11,721 bases of DNA from Candidatus Woesearchaeota archaeon UBA153 (GCA_002503705.1 DASH01000025.1:527-12247); one strand, 5' to 3'. Positions 6,856 through 11,721 are shown, counted from the stretch's first letter. Notes: generated from the letters alone by a model not told the origin. A program made the numbers and translations.

Positions 6856-7388
6856 GCGTGTCGGCCTCTGCTCGTGAAACAAGTCATGATATCCTCATAG
6901 TCGCCGAGGAGGGTTCGCTCTTTGTTCTCGATGAATCTGCCGCGTCGTTCCACAGTCTCAAGGAGCTTGAGACCATAGCGCCGAATCTTGTCTTCATACC
7001 CTTTCTCTGGCAGCGTCTCCCGGATTATTGCGAGGAGCCTGCTCCGTGAAGGCCTAGTGGCATCTCCCGGCTCTGTTCGCATCCTGCCGTCCACGGCTTT
7101 CATCTTGTCGCAAAGGAGATCGTAGCTCGCATTCTCAGTCCCTAACTCTTGGAGGCGCTCGAGAACGTCATCGATAGCAGTGTCGATGTTCTCGTAAATC
7201 GCTTTCGTCTCTTGGAGTTTAATCTCCTCCTCTGAACCGGAGTTCGTGCTGAAGGAATAGAGACTGTCGAGAACGCTGTAGCCTATCAGGCTGCCGAGGT
7301 CGTCGCGGTTCTCAACAAGGTTTGAGAGCTTACGAAGAAGGCCATGGAGTTGCGTCCCTTGTTGTTCACGAAGACGTTGCGGACTCAC
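6852..7388 (-). CDS. Unrecognised helical protein coupled to the PhoH ATPase gene
   Basis: A 178-residue protein I do not recognise. It appears wholly helical and soluble, with no signal peptide. Charged helices include ETKAIYENIDTAIDDVLERL (about 60-79) and RRYGLKLLETVERRGRFIE near 137-155; a short coiled coil is possible. The C-terminus is DYEDIMTCFTSRGRHA. The stop (TGA) overlaps the ATG of the PhoH gene in an ATGA junction, so the two proteins are made together and may act together. One inferred role is a partner or adaptor of the ATPase. The start is a GTG at 7388. A TATA box at 7424-7432 places the transcript start about 14 nt upstream, and a run of seven G just before the GTG may stand in for a ribosome binding site. 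Codon choice is less GC-biased than in the flanking housekeeping genes. Confidence 0.7.
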   Translation of the reverse strand: MSPQRLREQQGTQLHGLLRKLSNLVENRDDLGSLIGYSVLDSLYSFSTNSGSEEEIKLQETKAIYENIDTAIDDVLERLQELGTENASYDLLCDKMKAVDGRMRTEPGDATRPSRSRLLAIIRETLPEKGYEDKIRRYGLKLLETVERRGRFIENKERTLLGDYEDIMTCFTSRGRHA

Positions 7389-7423
7389 AAAACCCCCCCA
7401 GACAGAGCACGAAGAGGCCCCGG

Positions 7424-7432
7424 GTATAAAAA
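7424..7432 (-). promoter_or_regulatory. TATA box of the two-gene PhoH operon
   Basis: TTTTTATAC on the minus strand, the same form as the box before the NMD3 gene. The predicted transcript start is near 7402, about 14 nt before the GTG at 7388. The G-run at 7393-7399 lies in this short leader. Beyond the box, the rest of the 115-bp gap to the nuclease gene holds a GTCCGGAC palindrome (7472-7479) and no ORF. Confidence 0.6.
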
Positions 7433-7503
7433 CATTTCTATTGGAGAGTGGGTACAGAATAAGAAAATGGGAGTCCGGACGGAAAGTCCTCGTCGAGAAG
7501 GGC

Positions 7504-8682
7504 TCACTCTTCTGTCTTGGCGCCTCCCTTCTTGTCGGCGTGGACCTCTCGCCACGTGTCCTTGCCCGTCTTCTGCAGCGCGTAGAGGACGTCGTCGCTG
7601 CCGGGTCGGTAGACGGTGACGAGGTTCTTCTTCACGCTCGCGCGCGTGTAGAGGTTGAGCGGCAACCACTTATACTCTTTGTACGCGAAGAGGACGCTCT
7701 CCGTCATCTTACGGAACTCGTCGCGCGAGACTGGGTGGTTGAGCAGGTGCGGCCGCACGTCGCGGTCGACGAGTTCGCTCGTGAGCCGGACTTCTTGCTC
7801 TCGCGCACGGCACCACAGCTCATCAGCATGACGGTTCCCGACACTCAGCCGTGAAGCGTGATGGCTGACGAGGACATAGTGAAGGGGCTCACCATGATAG
7901 AGCGTCTTCAAAGGAGCGATGAGGTCGTTGATGACGTGATCGATACTCAGATCGAGCTTCCCTCCTTTCGATTCGATGAAGAACAAGTGTCGCTGCTCGT
8001 TCTGGTACTCGACGAGGCCGTCGATCTCCGCACGCACCACGTACCCGAATTTCCCCCCTGGTTTGTTCGGTCGCCGCTCGATCAGGACTATTTCACCGTG
8101 CGCTTTCCGCTTGAGGATGAACCGTTCGGTGTTGGCGATGACGAGGTCTTTGCCTTCGTACTCGTTCGGCAGGTTGCCGCCGTTCGCAACGAGGTGGTGC
8201 GCGACCATGTGGACCGCCAGCCGTTCGCCCAGGATGCCTTCGATCGCCTGTTGCACCATCGGCTCTCCCGCTACCCGACCACGCGGTTTCGTCGGGTGGA
8301 GGCCTGACAAGTAGTTTCGATGCAGACTGAGCTGCGAGAGTGTGAGGACGGGCTCGACGTTGCCGTCGATGGCGTACGTGACGAGCGCTTGGTCGCCAGT
8401 CTCTCGGACTTCATCACGGTCGAGGCGTCGCGTCGCGTAGGTTCCCAGCATCGGTTTCGGCCGGAGGAGGAGTTGTATTTCATCGCGGAGGAGCTCTTTC
8501 GGCGCGTGTTTTCCCAGGAAGTCGTCGAGGGGAATGACGCTTCTCGCTCTTCGTCGCCGTTGCGCAATCCACGGCCGGCAAGACTGAAGAGGATTCTCCA
8601 CGTCGAACTCTTTCTTCGGTCTCGTTTTAATCTTTTCTATAGTGGTGACACTATGTTGTACTGGCAGTCCCAACAGAAACAT
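7504..8682 (-). CDS. Putative PD-(D/E)XK-fold nuclease
   Basis: I do not recognise a named family, but the central part has the order of the PD-(D/E)XK nuclease core. There is a helix with glutamate (about 142-165, QQAIEGILGERL), a strand (about 187-203), a strand with D221 in AEIDGLVEY, a strand ending in E237-x-K239 (FFIESKGGK), a helix (about 247-262) and a strand HYVLVSHH. D221, E237 and K239 would be the metal-binding and catalytic residues. The N-terminal 135 residues are very basic early on (QRRRRARS), which suits nucleic acid binding. The maximal frame starts at ATG 8682, but that ATG lies within a strong TATA-like sequence, so translation probably begins downstream, for example at GTG 8601 (365 residues). 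It stands alone on its transcript, upstream of the PhoH operon on the same strand. A restriction, repair or defence role is possible. Confidence 0.72.
   Translation of the reverse strand: MFLLGLPVQHSVTTIEKIKTRPKKEFDVENPLQSCRPWIAQRRRRARSVIPLDDFLGKHAPKELLRDEIQLLLRPKPMLGTYATRRLDRDEVRETGDQALVTYAIDGNVEPVLTLSQLSLHRNYLSGLHPTKPRGRVAGEPMVQQAIEGILGERLAVHMVAHHLVANGGNLPNEYEGKDLVIANTERFILKRKAHGEIVLIERRPNKPGGKFGYVVRAEIDGLVEYQNEQRHLFFIESKGGKLDLSIDHVINDLIAPLKTLYHGEPLHYVLVSHHASRLSVGNRHADELWCRAREQEVRLTSELVDRDVRPHLLNHPVSRDEFRKMTESVLFAYKEYKWLPLNLYTRASVKKNLVTVYRPGSDDVLYALQKTGKDTWREVHADKKGGAKTEE
8639..8654 (-). promoter_or_regulatory. Palindrome ATAGTG-N4-CACTAT in the nuclease gene leader
   Basis: A perfect 6-bp inverted repeat with a 4-base spacer. 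It lies just downstream of the transcript start predicted from the TATA element at 8681-8690 and upstream of the likely GTG start at 8601. It could be an operator or a small leader hairpin. Confidence 0.4.
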
Positions 8683-8720
8683 TTATATATTAGCTATACC
8701 AATATACATTTTAGTATACC
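8681..8720. promoter_or_regulatory. AT-rich divergent promoter region with 20-bp-spaced direct repeats
   Basis: ATTTATATAT at 8681-8690 can act as a TATA box on either strand: for the nuclease gene (start near 8660, minus) and for the small plus-strand gene (start near 8712). Next to it, TAGCTATACC (8691-8700) and TTAGTATACC (8711-8720) are related direct repeats exactly 20 bp apart, so both lie on the same DNA face, and the second includes the palindrome GTATAC. The arrangement looks like a regulator site controlling both genes. Confidence 0.45.
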
Positions 8721-8750
8721 TGAATACGTTGCGACAAGGGTTCGATTCAT

Positions 8751-8909
8751 ATGGCCTGCAACCCCTCACTCTACCATTACAACGGGTTCTGCTTCAACCG
8801 GAGCAGGATACCTGAAGGCATGATCGCGATTCGCGAAGCGGAATGCGACGCCCTCGAAAGGGAAGAACGACGAGAGGAGGAACAACCCATCTCGATGATC
8901 ATCGATTAG
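8751..8909 (+). CDS. Probable small cysteine-containing protein, 52 residues
   Basis: This short frame fills the otherwise empty 247 bp between the nuclease promoter and the end of the metallophosphoesterase gene. It begins MACNPSLYHYNGFCFN and ends in a strongly charged helix (EREERREEEQ) and PISMIID. Cysteines are C3, C14 and C32, with H9 nearby, so a small zinc site is conceivable. I do not recognise a family. Support comes from TATA-like DNA upstream, the AAGGG at 8736-8740 about 10 nt before the ATG, and the tight 20-bp convergent gap to the next gene. It diverges from the putative nuclease gene, so a regulator or antidote role is an untested possibility. It could also be a chance ORF. 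Confidence 0.45.
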   Translation: MACNPSLYHYNGFCFNRSRIPEGMIAIREAECDALEREERREEEQPISMIID

Positions 8910-8929
8910 ACGCGCACTCGATTTATGAC

Positions 8930-9853
8930 TCACGCTCTCTGCAGCCTTTGCAACCTTTCTACACGACCAAACGCCAAAACCTTCCCATCCAGAACGGCAA
9001 AGGCAGAGAAACCGCCGAATGCTGTGAGGAGCGGCCCCAAAGGCCGCTCCCGCAGCACATCGGTACCGTACGCTAACGGATTGAACGAGGGAAGGACGAC
9101 CATCCGAAACCTCTTCCGACCGCGACGGTACTCGCCGACGAGGAACGCCTTCACCGTCTCTGAACGCACGCCGTCCGAGATCGTGATTGCGGGGTGCTCG
9201 TGGCCGCAGATGATTGTCGTAATCGTCGTCAGGATTTTCTCGTCAATCGCCTTCGTCGTGAGGAGTTCATCAATCGTCGCGTCGCCGTGTATGATGAGCA
9301 TTTTGCCTTGAGGCGACCGCCCGCCACTGGCGGGTTCTGGCTGGCGCGGCACGGATTTCCTCGTCCGGGTTCTCAAGAGTACGTCCGTACGACTAGGAAC
9401 TACGACTAGGACTTTTTCCGCGCCAGCACGGGACCGAGCTTCGCGCTCGGCGGCAACGGCGGCGTCGATGACTAACGCCGACCGTAACGGGACGCCGTAC
9501 TTGTCAAGGATGGGCTTCAAGAGCTTGTCGTGGTTGCCCCCGACGACTTCCACCGCGCAGCCATGCGCTTGAAGGCGTTTGAGGAGTTCGCCGACGTCAT
9601 CCCACTCCTCCTTGCTGATGGCGCCGAACGCGTGCTTGACGTCGCCCGCGAGGATGACGCGTTCCGGTTTGTGTTTTGCGACGAGCCGGTCGAGCTCCTT
9701 CGCGAAGTACTCGCGCTGGCGCTGCGGCAGCTGGACGCCGTGCGAGCGGACTTCCGACTCGTACCCGATGTGCAAGTCGGAGACGACGAGCGTCTTGGCT
9801 TCCCGCAAGTAGACCGCGCAGCCGTCCGCCTCGATGCCGGGAAGAAGGTCCAT
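8930..9853 (-). CDS. ICC-like metallophosphoesterase carrying an in-frame repeat insertion
   Basis: A 307-residue calcineurin-like phosphoesterase of the archaeal ICC-like type. The dinuclear metal site is complete: D26-x-H28 (SDLHIG), GD70-71 (LAGDVKH), GNHD (106-109), H189 in IIHGD, and GHEHP later. The substrate is unknown; relatives hydrolyse phosphomonoesters, phosphodiesters or nucleotides. A segment of about residues 135-178 (arginine-, alanine- and proline-rich, including VPRQPEPASGG) has no counterpart in the usual spacing between the GNHD and HGD motifs. It is encoded by a repeat element that also occurs at 11564-11710. The element spans 132 bp, exactly 44 codons, so the frame is kept and the protein is longer than the roughly 240-260 residues common for the family. 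The transcript is nearly leaderless, from a TATA-like TTTTAACC (minus) centred about 28 bp before the ATG. TFE lies directly upstream on the same strand. Confidence 0.87.
   Translation of the reverse strand: MDLLPGIEADGCAVYLREAKTLVVSDLHIGYESEVRSHGVQLPQRQREYFAKELDRLVAKHKPERVILAGDVKHAFGAISKEEWDDVGELLKRLQAHGCAVEVVGGNHDKLLKPILDKYGVPLRSALVIDAAVAAEREARSRAGAEKVLVVVPSRTDVLLRTRTRKSVPRQPEPASGGRSPQGKMLIIHGDATIDELLTTKAIDEKILTTITTIICGHEHPAITISDGVRSETVKAFLVGEYRRGRKRFRMVVLPSFNPLAYGTDVLRERPLGPLLTAFGGFSAFAVLDGKVLAFGRVERLQRLQRA
9029..9049. repeat. 8-bp hairpin inside the metallophosphoesterase C-terminal coding region
   Basis: GAGCGGCC-CCAAA-GGCCGCTC is a perfect 8-bp inverted repeat, with further pairing of GCTG and CAGC just outside (9021-9024 and 9052-9055). 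It encodes RPLGPLL near residue 270. It may be a remnant of another palindromic element or a coincidence of GC-rich coding DNA. Confidence 0.4.
9319..9450 (+). mobile_element. Palindromic repeat element, copy A (inside the metallophosphoesterase gene)
   Basis: Structure, left to right: a CCCGCCA-C-TGGCGGG hairpin (9320-9334), arm GCTGGCGCGG (9340-9349) followed by CACGGATTTCCTCGTC, a core with an 11-bp tandem repeat (TACGACTAGGA at 9388 and 9401), arm CCGCGCCAGC (9418-9427) followed by ACGG, and a right hairpin CCGAGC-TTCGC-GCTCGG (9434-9450). The two arms are perfect reverse complements. The same order and the same terminal sequences occur at 11564-11710, so this is a dispersed repeat and not just a local palindrome. 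It encodes no protein of its own and is read through as 44 codons of the host gene on the opposite strand. The boundaries are set by the outer hairpins and are approximate. Confidence 0.75.
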
Positions 9854-9872
9854 GAGACTGCAGAACGAAAGG

Positions 9873-9885
9873 AACGGTTAAAAGG
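9873..9885 (-). promoter_or_regulatory. TATA-like element of the metallophosphoesterase gene
   Basis: CTTTTAACC on the minus strand, centred about 28 bp before the ATG at 9853. It sits in the 48-bp gap after the TFE stop and suggests that the gene has its own, nearly leaderless promoter. Confidence 0.45.
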
Positions 9886-9901
9886 GTTTTGGAAAGCGGC
9901 T

Positions 9902-10435
9902 TTACTGCTTGACCGCGACGAGCTTCTTCAGCTCGACGATCTTGCCTTCCAGGAACTGGATGGTGCGCGCGTTGTCCTGCTGACTCATCAGGCCGCCGCA
10001 CTCCGGGCACTTGAAGGTGAACTCCATCGCCTTGTCGAAGTCCATGCGCGAGCACGCGTTGTTGCACAGGTAGAACGTCGCGCTCTGCTCCTTCGTGAGG
10101 CGTGACTCCATCTTCTCCAGCTTCTGCACGTGCAGTTTCCGGTGGAGCTGCGGAATCATGTGGTCGTTGAAGTCCCAATAGCAGATATACCAGCCCTTAA
10201 TCCGGTCCTTCTTGCGGATGAACGAGACGATGTTGTGCTCTAAGAGCTTGTAGAGGATGTTCCGGGTCTCGTTGATCTCCATCTCGAGCTCTTCCGCGAT
10301 GATGAACTCGCTGATCTTCGTCTTCCCCTTCAAGAAGCCGATAATCGGGAGGGCGTGCTCGCCGACGAGTTCGGTGACGACCTCCTCAGTGAGCTTCTTG
10401 CCCGGTTTCGCCGTTAATTTCAGCTTTTGGACCAT
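9902..10435 (-). CDS. tfe: Transcription initiation factor E, alpha subunit (TFE)
   Basis: A 177-residue TFE-alpha. It binds the RNA polymerase clamp/stalk and the non-template strand and helps open the promoter during initiation. The N-terminal winged-helix domain covers about residues 15-90 (EELEMEINETRNILYKLLEHNIVSFIRKKDRIKGWYICYWDFN). A helical linker (about 95-118) leads to the zinc ribbon with C124-x3-C128 (CNNAC) and C143-x2-C146 (CPEC), and a short C-terminal helix follows. Domain order and length are those of archaeal TFE. The ATG at 10435 matches the family start. No TATA box is present at the leaderless distance; the nearest good minus-strand TATA is at 10594-10604, which implies a leader of roughly 140 nt with several hairpins. 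Confidence 0.93.
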   Translation of the reverse strand: MVQKLKLTAKPGKKLTEEVVTELVGEHALPIIGFLKGKTKISEFIIAEELEMEINETRNILYKLLEHNIVSFIRKKDRIKGWYICYWDFNDHMIPQLHRKLHVQKLEKMESRLTKEQSATFYLCNNACSRMDFDKAMEFTFKCPECGGLMSQQDNARTIQFLEGKIVELKKLVAVKQ

Positions 10436-10479
10436 AGTTGTGTACCCCGTATGAGTTTTCTGAGCTTACCCCCCTGCCA

Positions 10480-10563
10480 TGCGCGCGCACTGCGTCTCTT
10501 CCCGAATCGTCATACACGACTGGGTCGTGCAGAACGCACGCTCTCAGGGCCTTCGTTGCGTTC
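10480..10563 (-). promoter_or_regulatory. Structured long leader upstream of TFE
   Basis: Within the predicted leader are a 7-bp hairpin (arms 10532-10538 and 10557-10563, GAACGCA/TGCGTTC), a 6-bp hairpin with a 3-base loop (CACGAC-TGG-GTCGTG, 10515-10529) and a 10-bp palindrome TGCGCGCGCA (10480-10489). No supported ORF lies here. It may be a regulatory leader of the TFE mRNA or a separate small RNA. Confidence 0.4.
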
Positions 10564-10593
10564 CCCCGTGCAACACCCTTCCCTGGGGAATTG

Positions 10594-10604
10594 CCTATTT
10601 AAGC
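10594..10604 (-). promoter_or_regulatory. Probable TATA box for TFE transcription
   Basis: GCTTAAATAGG on the minus strand is a good archaeal TATA match and would start transcription near 10574, about 139 nt before the TFE start codon. It is the only clear minus-strand TATA in the intergenic region. Confidence 0.45.
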
Positions 10605-10647
10605 TTTTCGCTTGATATTATACAGTTTCCGTATACTGGGTTAAGGA

Positions 10648-10657
10648 ATATATAAAC
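10648..10657 (+). promoter_or_regulatory. Strong TATA box upstream of the structured element before TPI
   Basis: ATATATAAAC with a purine-rich AAGGA just before it, a very good archaeal promoter. It predicts a transcript start near 10679, some 225 bp before the TPI gene, which has its own TATA box. The first product of this promoter is therefore probably an RNA that covers the element at 10731-10854. Confidence 0.55.
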
Positions 10658-10730
10658 TTTTCGGTTTTGAACCTACTAAATGGTAGTAAAAGATGAAAAA
10701 CGTCTTTACCGTCTGAGAAACAACAACACA

Positions 10731-10854
10731 CGCCGGCAACACCACCTTGGCACAATCGCCGGGCGCGAGTGTGACGCCTCGAGCGTCACGGTTGCGAGCG
10801 CCCGGGGGATGACCGCAGCGAAGCGAGGACTGGTCGGCCGTGGTGTTGCCGGCG
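10731..10854 (+). repeat. 124-bp structured element with 15-bp terminal inverted repeats; candidate RNA
   Basis: CGCCGGCAACACCAC (10731-10745) pairs perfectly with GTGGTGTTGCCGGCG (10840-10854). Inside, CCGGGCGC (10759-10766) pairs with GCGCCCGG (10798-10805) and encloses GTGACGC-CTCGA-GCGTCAC (10771-10789). A further hairpin closes on GACC/GGTC (10811-10835). Together they form a three-way-junction-like fold. The element may be a structured RNA transcribed from the TATA box at 10648, or an inserted palindromic element. The 103-residue ORF across it (10680-10991) runs out of frame into the TPI gene and looks unnatural. I recognise no RNase P, SRP or tRNA features. Confidence 0.55.
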
Positions 10855-10874
10855 CCACAAAACCAGTCGCAACC

Positions 10875-10882
10875 TTTAAATA
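10875..10882 (+). promoter_or_regulatory. TATA box of the TPI gene (leaderless mRNA)
   Basis: TTTAAATA centred about 26-27 bp before the ATG at 10906, giving a leaderless transcript. This also supports the ATG at 10906 over the in-frame ATG at 10840, which lies upstream of this box inside the inverted-repeat element. Confidence 0.72.
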
Positions 10883-10905
10883 CGCCGCTCGTCGAGAAAA
10901 AAGCC

Positions 10906-11550
10906 ATGAAGCCCGTCATCGTCATCAACTTCAAGACGTACCCGGAAGCCACGGGCGCGAAAGCCGAAGCGCTCGCGAAAATCTGCGATGACGTGGCCCG
11001 CGAGTGCAAGGCGGACATCAGGGTCGCGGTGCAAGCGGCGGACATCTACCGCGTCGCGAAGTCAGTCAAGATTCCCGTCTACGCCGAGCACGTCGACCCG
11101 ATCACGCCCGGCAGGAACACCGGATACATCCTCCCTGAAGCGGTGAAGGCGGAAGGCGCGATTGGTACGTTGCTGAACCACTCCGAGCACCGCCTCGACG
11201 AGAAGACGCTCGAGGCGAGCGTTGACGCGGCCAAGAAAGCCGGCTTGAAAGTGATCATCTGCGCGCCGACGCCGGAAGCGGGAGCGCACGCTGCTTTGTT
11301 GAAGCCGGAGTTCGTCGCCGTCGAACCGCCAGAATTGATTGCCGGCAAGGTGAGCGTGAGCGAAGCGGAGCCGGAAGTCATCACGAAATCCGTCAAGCTC
11401 GTCAAGGCACCCTTGCTCGTCGGCGCGGGCATCCACGAACGCAAAGACGTCGAGATTGCCGTCAAGCTCGGCGCGAAAGGCGTGCTGTTGGCGAGCGATA
11501 TCACGACGGCGAAAGACCCTGAGAAAGAGCTCCGAGAGCTGTGCGGCTGA
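10906..11550 (+). CDS. tpiA: Triosephosphate isomerase, archaeal short type
   Basis: A 214-residue TIM-barrel enzyme that interconverts dihydroxyacetone phosphate and glyceraldehyde 3-phosphate in glycolysis and gluconeogenesis. The substrate-binding N8 and K10 are in VINFKTY, the catalytic histidine H92 is in LNHSEHRL, and the catalytic glutamate E140 is in VAVEPPELIA, the archaeal form of the loop-6 region. The phosphate-binding end is VGAGIHERKDVEIAVKLGAKGVLLAS. The length matches archaeal TPI (about 215-230) and not the roughly 250-residue bacterial form. The start is fixed by the family N-terminus and by the TATA box at leaderless distance. It is flanked on the left by a structured element and on the right, 14 bp after its stop, by a repeat element, and is probably monocistronic. 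Confidence 0.95.
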   Translation: MKPVIVINFKTYPEATGAKAEALAKICDDVARECKADIRVAVQAADIYRVAKSVKIPVYAEHVDPITPGRNTGYILPEAVKAEGAIGTLLNHSEHRLDEKTLEASVDAAKKAGLKVIICAPTPEAGAHAALLKPEFVAVEPPELIAGKVSVSEAEPEVITKSVKLVKAPLLVGAGIHERKDVEIAVKLGAKGVLLASDITTAKDPEKELRELCG

Positions 11551-11563
11551 TTCTCAAGTGAAA

Positions 11564-11710
11564 GCCCGCCAGGGGCGGGTCGTCGCTGGCGCGGCACGGA
11601 ATTTCTCGTCACTCGTGAGTTTCTCGTCAAGAAACCGCGTCGTTCCGTACGAGTCAGAGAACCATACGACGACGATGAATTCTACCGCGCCAGCACGGAC
11701 TGAGCTCAGT
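11564..11710 (+). mobile_element. Palindromic repeat element, copy B (intergenic, after TPI)
   Basis: The same plan as the copy at 9319-9450, in the same orientation: a CCCGCC-AGG-GGCGGG hairpin (11565-11579), arm GCTGGCGCGG (11585-11594) followed by CACGGAATTTCTCGTC, a longer core (about 90 bp), arm CCGCGCCAGC (11685-11694) followed by ACGG, and a right palindrome ACTGAGCTCAGT (11699-11710). The core differs from copy A by substitutions and indels but shares CGTACG-containing sequence. It lies between the TPI gene and the window end. The remaining 11 bases show nothing. Confidence 0.75.
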
Positions 11711-11721
11711 CGCGTCTCTGA

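Noticed and set aside
7463..7503. GGAAAGTCCTCG, reminiscent of the RNase P RNA core word
   Set aside because: There is only about 115 bp between genes here and no matching second conserved region, far too little for an RNase P RNA.
8731..8775. GGGTTCGATTC resembling a tRNA T-arm
   Set aside because: The 3' strand of the T stem does not pair, and no anticodon arm, D arm or acceptor stem can be built around it.
10691..10716. Possible C/D box guide RNA (AGATGA followed by CTGA)
   Set aside because: The C box is imperfect, the C'/D' pair is missing, and there is no terminal stem.
10680..10991. 103-residue plus-strand ORF starting at leaderless distance from a strong TATA box
   Set aside because: It runs through the 15-bp inverted-repeat element and then out of frame into the TPI gene. 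Its composition (arginine- and alanine-rich, repeat-derived) looks like a chance reading of a structured region. A non-coding RNA from this promoter is more plausible.
1..11721. CRISPR array, rRNA or tRNA genes, replication origin
   Set aside because: I found no regularly spaced direct repeats, no rRNA or tRNA conserved blocks, and no origin-type repeat clusters in the window.

Overview
The window is a GC-rich archaeal chromosome segment. Archaeal or archaeo-eukaryotic markers are transcription factor E, an NMD3-type ribosome export/assembly protein, a ZPR1 zinc-finger protein, the FtsZ anchor SepF, and a short archaeal-type triosephosphate isomerase. Several genes have a TATA-like box centred about 26 bp before the start codon, so many mRNAs look leaderless. 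I could not fix the lineage; a FtsZ/SepF-dividing euryarchaeal or DPANN-like archaeon fits, but this is a guess.

Layout. 1-2812 (+): the 3' part of a phosphohexomutase gene, a DHH phosphoesterase and NMD3. 2813-3007: a convergent gap with a 120-bp element bounded by a perfect 12-bp inverted repeat. 3008-3863: a small two-helix membrane protein (-) diverging from sepF (+). 3904-5176: an unrecognised helical protein (-) diverging from ZPR1 (+). 5209-8682 (-): a block of less familiar genes, namely a PhoH-type ATPase with what looks like a decayed PIN domain, a translationally coupled helical protein of unknown function, and a protein with the motif and predicted secondary-structure order of a PD-(D/E)XK nuclease. 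8751-8909 (+): a probable 52-residue protein that diverges from the nuclease gene across an AT-rich, repeat-bearing promoter. 8930-10435 (-): a metallophosphoesterase and TFE. 10436-10905: a long non-coding stretch with a structured TFE leader and a 124-bp structured element that has its own strong promoter. 10906-11550 (+): triosephosphate isomerase. 11564 to near the end: a repeat element.

The most interesting feature is a repeat present twice, at 9319-9450 and 11564-11710. Both copies have a left CCCGCC/GGCGGG hairpin, a perfect 10-bp inverted repeat (GCTGGCGCGG / CCGCGCCAGC), a GCACGG motif after each arm, and a right-hand hairpin or palindrome. One copy is intergenic. The other lies inside the metallophosphoesterase gene, spans 132 bp (44 codons), keeps the frame open, and falls between two catalytic motifs. 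This resembles the in-frame palindromic elements known from Rickettsia and the REP/IS200-IS605-derived small elements of bacteria, here in an archaeal gene.

The core genes serve central functions (sugar phosphate metabolism, ribosome assembly, transcription initiation, cell division) and do not form one pathway. The 5209-8909 block is the accessory-looking part.
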